Shown: positions 16,024-24,956, counted from the stretch's first letter. The stretch is DNA of 32,034 nucleotides from Alteromonadaceae bacterium (GCA_013216005.1 JABSOJ010000018.1:1-32034), one strand, 5' to 3'. Made by a program: numbers and translations. The notes: generated by a model from the sequence alone, not told the origin.

Positions 16024-17375
16024 TGGATTTTATTTGGAATTTGGGCTCATTTGTTATTGCTCTGGGTATTTTGGTTGCTGTACATGAATATGGCCATTTT
16101 TGGGTTGCACGTAAAAACGGTGTTAAAGTCGAGCGTTTTTCAGTTGGCTTTGGCAAGACTATTTTTAAAAGAAAGGATCGTTACGGAACCGAGTTTGTCC
16201 TCGCTCTGATCCCATTAGGTGGTTTTGTTAAAATGCTCGATGATCGAGTTGATGATGTAAAACCACAAGACAAGGATAAAACATTCAATAGTAAGTCGGT
16301 ATATCAGCGTATCGCTATTATTGGCGCAGGGCCTTTTGCCAATTTTGCTTTTGCAATATTTGCGTTTTATTTAATGTTTTTAATTGGTGTGCCAAGCATT
16401 AAACCTGTTGTTGGTAGTGTGATGAAAGATTCTATCGCCGCTCAAGCTAAATTACCTGACAATGTAGAAATCGTTGAAGTTGCTGGACATGAAACCCTTG
16501 ACTGGCAAGATGTTAATTTGGCTTTGGTTGGTCAAATTGGTAATGATAGTATCGAAATAAAAGCTAAAGAGGCTGATAGTCAATATATTCGACGTTATTT
16601 ATTAGATACTAAGCAATGGACGTTTTCTCCTTCAGAAGAGTCATCGTTAACGAGTTTAGGCATAACGCCTTATAGACCTAAAGTATATAATCAACTTGCT
16701 CATATCGCCAAAGACAGTCCTGCTGATATTGCTGGTTTTAAGGTAGATGATAAATTAATTGCGATTAATGGAGAGTCTATACAAGCGAGTTGGAAACATT
16801 TTTCTGATAGAATTAAGTTGTTTCCGAATGAACAAGTGGTAGTTACTATTGAAAGAAACCAAGTGACACAAGAGTTGATTGTAACTCCTTCACTTAAACA
16901 AGTTGCTGGTAAAAAAGTGGGCTATTTAGGTGTCGCACCCAAATTTGATTCATGGCCGAAGGAGTATCAAATTGAAATTTCATATGGAATTGTTGATTCG
17001 CTCGGGCAGAGTGTCAAACGTACATGGGATTTAGTTACTTTAAGTTTTAATATGATCGGTAAGTTAATCACTGGTGATGTATCAGTAAAGAATTTGAGTG
17101 GTCCGATTGCCATTGCGCAAGGAGCTGGAAATAGTGCAGGCTACGGACTTGTATATTTTTTAGGTTTTTTAGCATTAATCAGTATTAATTTGGGCATAAT
17201 TAATCTTTTACCACTGCCAGTACTAGATGGTGGGCATTTACTTTATTATGTAATTGAAATTTTAACAGGGAAACCTGTGCCAGAGAAAATACAGGAAATA
17301 GGGTTTAAGTTTGGTGCTATCGCATTGCTCGGTTTGATGAGTCTTGCATTGTTTAATGATTTATCGCGTTTATAA
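16023..17375 (+). CDS. rseP: Site-2 intramembrane metalloprotease RseP
   Basis: RseP cuts the anti-sigma factor RseA within the membrane after DegS, releasing sigma E; it also clears remnant signal peptides. The protein is 450 aa (E. coli 450). The zinc motif HEYGH is at residues 21-25 in the first membrane segment, two PDZ-like domains follow in the periplasm (about 115-310), and the third zinc ligand is in LPLPVLDGGHLL near the C-terminus, before LSRL at the end. I chose ATG 16023, which overlaps the dxr stop in TGATG; GTG 16020 is a possible alternative. It is upstream of bamA, a standard neighbour, so the sigma E protease is encoded next to the outer-membrane machinery whose failure it reports. 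Confidence 0.98.
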   Translation: MDFIWNLGSFVIALGILVAVHEYGHFWVARKNGVKVERFSVGFGKTIFKRKDRYGTEFVLALIPLGGFVKMLDDRVDDVKPQDKDKTFNSKSVYQRIAIIGAGPFANFAFAIFAFYLMFLIGVPSIKPVVGSVMKDSIAAQAKLPDNVEIVEVAGHETLDWQDVNLALVGQIGNDSIEIKAKEADSQYIRRYLLDTKQWTFSPSEESSLTSLGITPYRPKVYNQLAHIAKDSPADIAGFKVDDKLIAINGESIQASWKHFSDRIKLFPNEQVVVTIERNQVTQELIVTPSLKQVAGKKVGYLGVAPKFDSWPKEYQIEISYGIVDSLGQSVKRTWDLVTLSFNMIGKLITGDVSVKNLSGPIAIAQGAGNSAGYGLVYFLGFLALISINLGIINLLPLPVLDGGHLLYYVIEILTGKPVPEKIQEIGFKFGAIALLGLMSLALFNDLSRL

Positions 17376-17466
17376 CGGTTCAATACTCAAACTTTGACAT
17401 TTTATTTTCAATAAGTTTGCGTATGTGCCTAATAATAATTAAAGAAGTAAATTAAGTTAATATTTT

Positions 17467-19938
17467 ATGATAATTAAAAAAATTGCCTTAGCGGTATTAT
17501 ACGGTACGTTGGGAACAACGGTACAAGCAGCAGAAAATTTTCAAGTTGAAGATATTCAAATTATGGGATTACAACGTGTTGCATTGGGTGCTGCACTAAC
17601 TCATATTCCATTTAATGTCGGTGATACATTGAATGAGTTTCGTATTTCTCAGTCTATCAAAGCTTTGTATAAATCAGGTCATTTCAACGATATTAGAGTA
17701 TCTCGTGACGGTGAGCGGGTTATTTATCGAGTCAAAGAAAGAGAAACAATTAATGAAGTGACTTTTGATGGCAATAGCGATCTAAAAGACGAGCAATTAA
17801 TTCAAAGTTTAAATGACAGTGATATTCGTGCCGGTGAGACTCTGGATAAAACAATTATCGCAGGTATAGAGTTTGGGCTTGAAGACTTCTATCACAGTGT
17901 GGGTAAATATAATGCTGACGTAAAAGCTGAAATTACTAATTTGCCCCGTAACAGAGTAGACATTAAGTTTATTTTTACTGAAGGTGATGCTGCGGCAATT
18001 AAACAAATTAATATTGTTGGTAATGAAGTTTTCTCTGATGAAGAATTATTAGAAAAAGCAGAGCTTACTTTTGATTCGCCATGGTGGGATTTTATGGCTC
18101 AGGATCGTTACCAGAAACAAACCTTGCAAGGGGATATGGAAACTATTGAAAGCCATTATCTGGATCGAGGTTATCTTCGCTATAAAGTTGATTCTACTCA
18201 AGTCTCAATGACACCAGATAAAACTGGCGTATATATCGCGTTAAATGTCGATGAAGGTGAAAAATATACCGTAAGTGAAATTGATTTTATCGGTGATATG
18301 GCTAATTTTGATAATGCCATCAAAGCAATTAATCCTCTTCGAAAAGATAAATTATATAACGGGGCTGAAGTTACTTATACCGAAGATGTCATCAGCAGAT
18401 TTTTAGGTCGTTATGGCTATGCTTACCCTAAAGTAGAAGTATTACCTAAAATTAACGATGAAGATAACACGGTTAAATTAACTATTTCAGTTGATCCCGG
18501 TAAACGTGTTTACGTTAACCGCATCAATTTTGAAGGTCATGAAGTTACAGCCGATAGAGTATTACGTCGTGAAATGCGTCAAATGGAAGGTGCCTGGCTT
18601 TCGAACAATTTAGTTGAGTCATCAAAAGCATGGCTTGCACGCTTACCTTATTTGGAAACTGTAGAGTTTGAAACTAATCAACTACCTGGTGAAGATGATT
18701 TAGTTGATATAGATTTTACCGTTAAAGAACAACCATCAGGCTCATTTACTGCAGGTATTGGTTATGGCTCAATGACCAAATTGAGTTTAAATGCCGGTAT
18801 ACAGCAAAATAACTTTTTAGGTACTGGTAACCGTTTATCTTTTAATATTAATACGGTAAGTTACTCACGCAGCGCAAGTGTTTCATATACCGATCCTTAC
18901 TTTACAGTAGATGGTATATCTCTGGGTGGTAATGTTTTTTATACTGAGTTTAATGCAGGTAGTGCTAATTTAGTTCAATACAATAATAAAACCTATGGTG
19001 TAGGGCTGAATTTTGGTATTCCAATCAGCGAATATATACGGATGAATTTTGGACTAGGCTATAAAAATAACGGTATTACCCGTTTAAAGAGCTACGAACA
19101 AATTCAACGTTTTTATGATTTATATTCAGATCCAAATGATCCCGATGGTGGTTTGGTTTTTGAAAACTTTGATGTAACGGTTGGTATTTCTCGTACAACG
19201 TTGAATAGAGGTACATTTCCTACCGCTGGTTCAGAACAAAGGTTGTCATTAAAAGCGACAACACCAAATTCTGATAATAACTATTTTAAGGTAAATTTAG
19301 ATGCGAAATGGTACTTCCCGCTGAGCCGTGATCAGCGCTGGAGTTTCTTGACTCGTTTGCAAATTGGTTACGGTAATGGTTATGGTAAAGTATTCGGAAA
19401 TGATCAAATGCTACCGTTTTGGGAAAATTTCCGTGCAGGCGGATCAGATACCTTACGTGGTTTTGAAAGTAATATCGTAGGTCCGAGAGCTATTTTTGTC
19501 AGACCAACGAGCATTAATGGTTCACCAGATCCATTGGGTAATACTGGCTGTTGTTTAGGTCCTGATTATGACACTATCGAGGCTTCTCGACGTTCGGTTG
19601 GTGGTAATGCCAGTGTAATTGGCGGTATCGAGTTGATTGTACCAACGCCATTTTTAGATGATGGTTTTTCAAATAGTGTGCGTACCAGTATCTTTGTAGA
19701 TGTAGGTAATGTATGGGATACTGAATTTAGTCTTGACGATTATAAAGATTTAGCAGAGGATGAGTACCTGAAAGTAGACGATTATTCAGATATAGGTCGT
19801 TATCGAGCATCTGCTGGTATATCTGTTCAATGGTTATCGCCCATGGGACCAATGATTTTTAGTTTTGCCAGATCGTTAAAAGAAGAAGAAGGTGATGACA
19901 CTAAATTCTTTAGCTTTAACATTGGTAGAACTTTTTAA
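17467..19938 (+). CDS. bamA: Outer-membrane protein assembly factor BamA
   Basis: BamA inserts beta-barrel proteins into the outer membrane. The protein is 823 aa (E. coli 810). Residues 1-21 form a signal peptide ending VQA before AENF. Five POTRA domains follow (about 22-420), starting with FQVEDIQIMGLQRV, and then a 16-strand barrel (Omp85 family, about 425-823) ending in F. The lid-loop motif RGF is at 664-666 in SDTLRGFESN. The extracellular L6 loop carries adjacent cysteines (C695, C696), where E. coli has two cysteines about ten residues apart. ATG 17467 has only a weak ribosome-binding site. The 91-bp gap from rseP shows no terminator, so it may be co-transcribed with rseP. Confidence 0.98.
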   Translation: MIIKKIALAVLYGTLGTTVQAAENFQVEDIQIMGLQRVALGAALTHIPFNVGDTLNEFRISQSIKALYKSGHFNDIRVSRDGERVIYRVKERETINEVTFDGNSDLKDEQLIQSLNDSDIRAGETLDKTIIAGIEFGLEDFYHSVGKYNADVKAEITNLPRNRVDIKFIFTEGDAAAIKQINIVGNEVFSDEELLEKAELTFDSPWWDFMAQDRYQKQTLQGDMETIESHYLDRGYLRYKVDSTQVSMTPDKTGVYIALNVDEGEKYTVSEIDFIGDMANFDNAIKAINPLRKDKLYNGAEVTYTEDVISRFLGRYGYAYPKVEVLPKINDEDNTVKLTISVDPGKRVYVNRINFEGHEVTADRVLRREMRQMEGAWLSNNLVESSKAWLARLPYLETVEFETNQLPGEDDLVDIDFTVKEQPSGSFTAGIGYGSMTKLSLNAGIQQNNFLGTGNRLSFNINTVSYSRSASVSYTDPYFTVDGISLGGNVFYTEFNAGSANLVQYNNKTYGVGLNFGIPISEYIRMNFGLGYKNNGITRLKSYEQIQRFYDLYSDPNDPDGGLVFENFDVTVGISRTTLNRGTFPTAGSEQRLSLKATTPNSDNNYFKVNLDAKWYFPLSRDQRWSFLTRLQIGYGNGYGKVFGNDQMLPFWENFRAGGSDTLRGFESNIVGPRAIFVRPTSINGSPDPLGNTGCCLGPDYDTIEASRRSVGGNASVIGGIELIVPTPFLDDGFSNSVRTSIFVDVGNVWDTEFSLDDYKDLAEDEYLKVDDYSDIGRYRASAGISVQWLSPMGPMIFSFARSLKEEEGDDTKFFSFNIGRTF

Positions 19939-20017
19939 CGAATAACTGGCATTAATATTTTGTATATATAAAATGCGGATATAAGAACAACAAAATTTCA
20001 CATTGTAGGAGAAGAAA

Positions 20018-20536
20018 TTGAAAAAATTTATTAAATCTATCGCTATTGTAACGGCAGCATCGAGTTTTTTATTAGCGAGTTCAGCTATGGCTGCAGATCA
20101 AAAAATTGGCGTAGTAAATTTTCAGGAAATCATGGGAAAAATACCTCAAGCATCTGCTGTAATGCAAAGCTTAGAAGCTGAATTTAAAGATGAACAAGCA
20201 GGATTAACTGCACTTGAAAAAGATATTAAGTATCTTCAAGAAAAGAAGAAGCGTGATGGTTCTTTGATGAGCGCTAAAGAAAAAGAAGCGTTAGATAAAG
20301 AAATTGGTGAGAAATATAAAGATTACCAAACTAGAGGCCAAGCATTTCAACAGAAAGTGAATGTCCGTCAACAAGAAGAACAAAGTAAAATTATTGCTCT
20401 TGTTCGTCAAGCTATTGATAACATCGCAGCTAAAGGTAAATTTGATTTAGTGCTTGAGCAAAAATCTGTTGTTTACAATAAGCCTGAACACAGCATCACA
20501 AGTCAAGTTGTTGAGCAAGTAAGTAAACTTAAATAA
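20018..20536 (+). CDS. skp: Periplasmic chaperone Skp (OmpH family)
   Basis: Skp is a trimeric, jellyfish-shaped chaperone that holds unfolded outer-membrane proteins for BamA. The protein is 172 aa (E. coli 161). A signal peptide (about 1-25, basic KKFIKS then a hydrophobic core, cleaved after SAMA) leads to ADQKIGVVNF, the conserved first strand. The middle is a long charged helix (lysine- and glutamate-rich, about 50-130) forming the tentacle. Translation starts at TTG 20018, with AGGAGA just upstream; an in-frame TAG lies directly before it and the first ATG is inside the signal peptide. It is followed by a strong terminator. Confidence 0.95.
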   Translation: MKKFIKSIAIVTAASSFLLASSAMAADQKIGVVNFQEIMGKIPQASAVMQSLEAEFKDEQAGLTALEKDIKYLQEKKKRDGSLMSAKEKEALDKEIGEKYKDYQTRGQAFQQKVNVRQQEEQSKIIALVRQAIDNIAAKGKFDLVLEQKSVVYNKPEHSITSQVVEQVSKLK

Positions 20537-20610
20537 TTTTTAGTTTTTAATGTGATTTAAAAATTAGTTAAAATGTTACTTTCTAGTTAACACTAGTTTA
20601 GTAAAAAGTG

Positions 20611-20650
20611 AAAAAGTACTTATTGAAAAATAGTACTTTTTTGTTTTTTT
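20611..20650 (+). terminator. Intrinsic terminator after skp
   Basis: AAAAAGTACT (20611-20620) pairs with AGTACTTTTT (20632-20641), extended by ATT/AAT past one bulged T and capped with a GAAA loop; the T-rich tail runs to 20650. It separates bamA-skp from lpxD, so lpxD probably needs its own promoter or depends on read-through. Confidence 0.85.
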
Positions 20651-20734
20651 AATCCCTACATTAGTTGATAATTTGGTACAATTGGCATTTGAATTCATCA
20701 ATAATCTTTAATGATTGACCTATTGTGAGACACC

Positions 20735-21826
20735 ATGAGTTACACACTTGCAGAAATCGCAGAAAAAATTGACGCAACTCTTATTTCTTCATCTCAAGGG
20801 GATGGCGACAAATGTAAAGTTGACAGTCTCGCGACTTTAGCTTCTGCGGGAGCCGGTCAGATTGCTTTTTTGTCAAATACCAAATATCGCCAGCAATTAT
20901 CGTCAACTAAAGCTAATGCTGTTATTCTCGATCAAGATTGTCTTGATGATATTCAAAACCCTGCTTTTCATGCCTTAGTGATGAAAAACCCATATATGGG
21001 TTATGCTATTGTTGCACAATTATTGGATAATACTCCCGCTACAGCAAAAGCAATACACGCAAGTGCTGTTATCGCGCAAGACGCTTCTTTAGGCGAAAAC
21101 GTTAACATTGGTGCAAATACCGTTATTGAATCGGGAGCTGTTATTGCTGACAATGTTTCTATTGGAGCTGGTTGTTTTATTGGTGAGCAAGCGCGTATTG
21201 GTGCTAATACATCATTGTGGTCAAATGTCAGTATCTATCATCGAGTTGAAATAGGTCAACATTGTTTAATTCAAGCGAACACCGTTATTGGTTGTGATGG
21301 TTTTGGATACGCAAAAGATAATGGCAGTTGGTTTAAGATCCCTCAATTAGGTACCGTGATTATCGGTGACAATGTTGAAATTGGCGCAAGTACGACAATT
21401 GATCGCGGTGCATTAGAAAATACACTTATCAGTAATGGTGTTATTTTAGATAATCAAATTCAAATCGCACATAATGTAGTTATTGGTGAAAATACGGCAA
21501 TGGCTGCCTGTAGTGTTATTGCTGGCAGTACTGTTGTTGGTAAGAACTGTTCAATTTCAGGTTTAGTTGGCATTAATGGTCATATTGAAATCACAGATGG
21601 TTGTGTTTTCACAGGTCAAGCTATGGTAACAAAATCTATCACAGAACCTGGTGTTTATTCTTCTGGTACTCCGGCAGTTGCAAATAGAGAGTGGAATAAA
21701 AACAATGCCAGAATCAGGCGTTTAGATGGTTTATCTAAGCGAGTGAAGAGTTTAGAAAAAGCATTTGAGAATGTAGTTAAAAATGGCTCTGTTGTAGATA
21801 ATTGTTGTCCCTTCAAATGGAATTAA
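20735..21826 (+). CDS. lpxD: UDP-3-O-(3-hydroxyacyl)glucosamine N-acyltransferase, MITE-altered C-terminus
   Basis: LpxD adds the second acyl chain in lipid A synthesis, from acyl-ACP to UDP-3-O-acyl-glucosamine. The protein is 363 aa (E. coli 341). It has an N-terminal uridine-binding domain (about 1-100), a left-handed beta-helix of hexapeptide repeats (about 105-315) and a C-terminal helix. The catalytic His is H246 in IQIAHNVVIG. The last 13 codons (residues 351-363) and the stop lie inside the 158-bp MITE. Without the element and one target copy, the frame would continue as AVD then TAA, giving an inferred ancestral 353 aa. The catalytic and helix parts are intact, so the protein is probably functional. 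The terminator ahead of the gene implies a local promoter; a TACAAT at 20677-20682 is only a weak candidate. Confidence 0.96.
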   Translation: MSYTLAEIAEKIDATLISSSQGDGDKCKVDSLATLASAGAGQIAFLSNTKYRQQLSSTKANAVILDQDCLDDIQNPAFHALVMKNPYMGYAIVAQLLDNTPATAKAIHASAVIAQDASLGENVNIGANTVIESGAVIADNVSIGAGCFIGEQARIGANTSLWSNVSIYHRVEIGQHCLIQANTVIGCDGFGYAKDNGSWFKIPQLGTVIIGDNVEIGASTTIDRGALENTLISNGVILDNQIQIAHNVVIGENTAMAACSVIAGSTVVGKNCSISGLVGINGHIEITDGCVFTGQAMVTKSITEPGVYSSGTPAVANREWNKNNARIRRLDGLSKRVKSLEKAFENVVKNGSVVDNCCPFKWN

Positions 21827-21942
21827 ACTCAACCCTTATATCTAGGACTCTGTGACTAATTCTCGTTAAAAAACCAATTTATCGCCTAACCCTTTAAAAA
21901 TAGGGGATTCATCGAGGGACAACAGTATTATGGAACAGAGCC
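21785..21942 (-). mobile_element. 158-bp MITE-like element, copy 2, inside the 3' end of lpxD
   Basis: It is the exact reverse complement of 2081-2238 (158 of 158 bases). It is flanked by a different perfect 8-bp direct repeat, TTAAAAAT, at 21777-21784 and 21943-21950. Different duplications around identical elements prove two separate insertions, not one duplicated segment. The first 42 bases supply the final codons and stop of lpxD; the remainder is the non-coding spacer before fabZ. No transposase is encoded. Confidence 0.92.
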
Positions 21943-22049
21943 TTAAAAATGCAGTTGATTAAAAAATTAGGCAGAGTGCAAGCAATTAAATTATAGTAGT
22001 TTCATTTATAAAAAGTAGTGGATTTAATAATATAGTAAGGAAAAATAAC

Positions 22050-22502
22050 TTGGAATCTTCAAAAAGCGCAATAAATTTAAACGAAATTAAAAACTTGATC
22101 CCGCATAGATACCCCATGTTATTAATTGATCGTGTAATCGATCATGAACCGGGTAAGTGGTTACATGCCATCAAGAACGTTACCATTAATGAACCTATTT
22201 TTAATGGCCATTTTCCTGAAATTGCGATTTTTCCTGGCGTTTTGATACTTGAAAGTATGGCACAGGCTACGGGGATTTTAGGATTTAAAACAGAGCCGGA
22301 ACGTGGCGAAAATGAAATGTATCTTTTTGCTTCAATAGAACAGGCTCGTTTTAAACAGCCTGTAATTCCGGGTGACACTATGCATTTGCATGTTGAGTTA
22401 CTGAAAGAGCGTCGTGGTATGTGGAAATTTCAGTGTGAAGCCAAAGTTGATGGCAAAGTTGTCTGCACTGCTCAATTAATGTGTGCTAGAAGAGAATTAT
22501 AA
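22050..22502 (+). CDS. fabZ: 3-hydroxyacyl-ACP dehydratase FabZ
   Basis: FabZ dehydrates 3-hydroxyacyl-ACP in fatty-acid elongation and competes with LpxA and LpxD for hydroxyacyl-ACP, which is why it sits among them. The protein is 150 aa (E. coli 151), a single hot-dog fold. Catalytic H54 is in NGHFPEI and E68 in [24 protein letters not shown] is the conserved opening. Translation starts at TTG 22050: an in-frame TAA precedes it, AAGGAA lies 7 nt upstream, and the next Met is inside the conserved core. The spacer from lpxD (223 bp) is long because of the MITE. Confidence 0.97.
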   Translation: MESSKSAINLNEIKNLIPHRYPMLLIDRVIDHEPGKWLHAIKNVTINEPIFNGHFPEIAIFPGVLILESMAQATGILGFKTEPERGENEMYLFASIEQARFKQPVIPGDTMHLHVELLKERRGMWKFQCEAKVDGKVVCTAQLMCARREL

Positions 22503-22582
22503 TCATTCTTTTAAAATCTGAAATTTATCTTGCTGAGACACTTGTTTCAGTTAGGTTATAAAAGTTCTAATTAGGATAAAAA

Positions 22583-23380
22583 ATGACAGATAGTGATATG
22601 CATAATAACGATATAAACCCGCATGCGATAATTGAATCAGGTGCTGTTATCGGGAATAACGTCAAAATCGGTCCATGGACATACATCAGTAAAGATGTTG
22701 TTATCGGTGATGATTGCCATATTAGCTCACATGTCGTTATTAATGGACCAACACTAATAGGTAAGGGCAATCGTATTTTCCAATTTGCCAGCATAGGTGA
22801 AGATTGTCAGGATTTAAAATATGCCGGTGAGCCAACAGAATTAGTGATTGGCGATAATAATACTTTTCGGGAATGCTGTACTATTCACCGGGGTACTATT
22901 CAAGATCAAAGCCTGACCCAAATTGGCAACAATAATTTATTCATGGCTTATACCCATGTAGCTCACGATTGTATGATTGGCAGTCACTGTATTTTAGCGA
23001 ACAATGTTTCAATTGCTGGTCATGTTCATGTTGGTGATCATGCTATTATTGGTGGCATGTCAGGCGTTCATCAATTTTGTCATATTGGGGCGCATAGTTT
23101 TGTTGCAGCTAATGCTCTGGTATTAAAAGACATACCTACTTACGTGATGGCCTCTGGTCATCCGGCAAAACCTTTTGGTTTAAACTCTGAAGGTTTAAAG
23201 CGTAGAGGTTTCAGTAAAGATTCAATATTAAATATTAAACGTGCTTATAAAGCTGTTTACCGTAAACATCTGTCTCTTGAAGATGCATTGATTGAAGTAC
23301 ATAAACTGGTTGAACAATGCCCGCAAGTGAAAATTTTTGCTGAATCTATTGAAAGTTCATCCCGTGGAATTATTCGGTAA
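22583..23380 (+). CDS. lpxA: UDP-N-acetylglucosamine 3-O-acyltransferase
   Basis: LpxA carries out the first, reversible step of lipid A synthesis, acylating UDP-GlcNAc from 3-hydroxyacyl-ACP. The protein is 265 aa (E. coli 262) and almost entirely a left-handed beta-helix with a helical C-terminus. Catalytic H128 is in THVAHDC (E. coli H125). FQFASIGEDCQDLKYAGEPT and EGLKRRGFS match the family. ATG 22583 has AGGA 6 nt upstream; an alternative ATG at 22598 lacks this. It is 80 bp from fabZ. The following gap to lpxB is unusually long at 379 bp and holds a repeat. Confidence 0.98.
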   Translation: MTDSDMHNNDINPHAIIESGAVIGNNVKIGPWTYISKDVVIGDDCHISSHVVINGPTLIGKGNRIFQFASIGEDCQDLKYAGEPTELVIGDNNTFRECCTIHRGTIQDQSLTQIGNNNLFMAYTHVAHDCMIGSHCILANNVSIAGHVHVGDHAIIGGMSGVHQFCHIGAHSFVAANALVLKDIPTYVMASGHPAKPFGLNSEGLKRRGFSKDSILNIKRAYKAVYRKHLSLEDALIEVHKLVEQCPQVKIFAESIESSSRGIIR

Positions 23381-23483
23381 TAAAATTAGTATTAAAGCAG
23401 CCGGGAGTACGAAGCCGGGTTAAATTCTGAAACTGGGATTAGGATTAATTAGTCTTTTAATCTAGTTTCACTAACTGATAATA

Positions 23484-23733
23484 CCAATTATCATAAATAA
23501 CGGGTCTGTTTTCAGTGAGGATAAATTTTCAATAACATAGTTTTTCCAGATAAAAACTAAATACCTACATCGACGTGCATGGATGCACTAATGCAGCGAA
23601 GGCATGGAAGGTTAAGAACTGCTATGTAGGCAAGGCGTTTCATTGAGCAATAGCTGGGCTATTGGGATTGAAAATAACGCGGTTATTGGCGTTTTACACC
23701 AACTGAAAATGACCAGTTACTTATGCTAATTGG
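23484..23733. repeat. About 250-bp near-palindromic repeat between lpxA and lpxB
   Basis: The ends read CCAATTA and TAATTGG. The left arm (about 23484-23536) and the reverse complement of the right arm (about 23682-23733) match over most of about 52 nt, sharing CATAA, TAAC, GGTC, TTTTCAGT, TAAA and CAATAAC. Internal hairpins include GTGCA-TGGA-TGCAC (23575-23588), CAATAGC-TGG-GCTATTG (23648-23664) and CCTACAT/ATGTAGG (23564-23570 with 23624-23630). There is no coding frame. No clear target duplication is visible. This fits a dispersed MITE or REP-type element. The remaining 100 bp of the gap (23381-23483) has a weak hairpin but no gene. Confidence 0.65.
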
Positions 23734-23759
23734 ACTAATTAATATAAACAAGAAACGTT

Positions 23760-24956
23760 GTGACATCACCTTTAGAAATAGAATCAACCTGCCAATCTGC
23801 TCAAACCACAGTACCTGTATTTGCTATTGTGGTTGGCGAGCACTCAGGTGACACACTTGGCGCTGGTTTGATATCAGAATTAAAATTGCTGTATCCAAAT
23901 GCCAGGTTTGTCGGAATAGGCGGACCTAAAATGCAAGCGCATGGCTTTGAAAGTTTATTTGAAATGGAAGAACTTTCAGTGATGGGGATTGTAGAAGTTT
24001 TAGGTCGTCTTCGTCGTTTGATGTATATAAGAAAAAATTTAATAAAATATTTTTCCGAGCTTCAACCTGATGTGTTTATTGGCATCGATGCCCCTGACTT
24101 TAATCTTACCCTTGAAGAAAAACTTAAAGTTACGGGGATCAAAACCGTGCATTATGTCAGTCCTTCGGTTTGGGCTTGGCGTGATAAACGAATTTTTAAA
24201 ATCGCCCGCGCAACGAATATGGTTTTATCACTTTTGCCGTTTGAAAAAGAGTTTTATGATAAACATCAGGTGCCTTGTACTTTTGTCGGTCATTCACTTG
24301 CCGATGATATTCCAATGGTTTCTGATCAGCAGCAAGCCAGAATTGATTTAGCATTACCTGCAAATAAAAAAATACTTGCCTTAATGCCCGGTAGCCGGGG
24401 TGGTGAATTGTCACGTTTAGTTGCTCCTTTTTTACAAAGTGCACAGCAATTACGAGCGGCAGACAAAGATTTATGTTTTGTTGTGCCTATGATCAGTGAA
24501 AAAAGAGCACAACAATTTAAAAGTTTGCAACAATCGTTAGCTCCGGGGTTACCTTTAACTGTTTTTGTCAATAAAACTCAACAAGTGATGGCAGCAAGTG
24601 ATTGTTTATTAATGGCTTCTGGCACGGTAAGTTTAGAAGCGGCATTAGTGAAAAGACCAATGGTCATTTGTTATAAATTTAACTTACTTACTTATTATTT
24701 AGCTAAAGCACTGGTTAAATTGGAATGGTTTTCACTCCCTAATTTACTAACAAAAAAATCATTAGTGCCAGAGTTGTTACAAAATGAAGTTTCACCTGAA
24801 AACATAGTGCCTTTGGTGGTTGAACGTTTATATAAAGATCAATCACAACTTAACAGTGCTTATATTGATATTCACAATACGCTCAAACAAAATGCCAGTA
24901 AACAAGCAGCAAAAGCTGTTCAGGCACTCGTTAGGAAAGAAACTTTTGCCAAATAA
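23760..24956 (+). CDS. lpxB: Lipid A disaccharide synthase
   Basis: LpxB joins lipid X to UDP-2,3-diacylglucosamine, releasing UDP and forming the lipid A disaccharide at the inner membrane. It is a GT-B-fold glycosyltransferase. The protein is 398 aa (E. coli 382). Motifs: [66 protein letters not shown] and [12 protein letters not shown]. Translation starts at GTG 23760; the first internal Met is too far downstream (about residue 60), and the first 16 residues are an extra tail relative to E. coli. The ribosome-binding site is weak. Its end overlaps the likely start of rnhB. Confidence 0.96.
   Translation: MTSPLEIESTCQSAQTTVPVFAIVVGEHSGDTLGAGLISELKLLYPNARFVGIGGPKMQAHGFESLFEMEELSVMGIVEVLGRLRRLMYIRKNLIKYFSELQPDVFIGIDAPDFNLTLEEKLKVTGIKTVHYVSPSVWAWRDKRIFKIARATNMVLSLLPFEKEFYDKHQVPCTFVGHSLADDIPMVSDQQQARIDLALPANKKILALMPGSRGGELSRLVAPFLQSAQQLRAADKDLCFVVPMISEKRAQQFKSLQQSLAPGLPLTVFVNKTQQVMAASDCLLMASGTVSLEAALVKRPMVICYKFNLLTYYLAKALVKLEWFSLPNLLTKKSLVPELLQNEVSPENIVPLVVERLYKDQSQLNSAYIDIHNTLKQNASKQAAKAVQALVRKETFAK

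Noticed and set aside
21827-21942. A small gene or leftover transposase within the MITE
   Set aside because: Both strands are broken by stops within short distances; no start with a ribosome-binding site and no transposase motif.
23400-23469. Terminator after lpxA (GAAACT/AGTTTC hairpin and CCGGG direct repeat)
   Set aside because: The stem is short and interrupted and no T-run follows.
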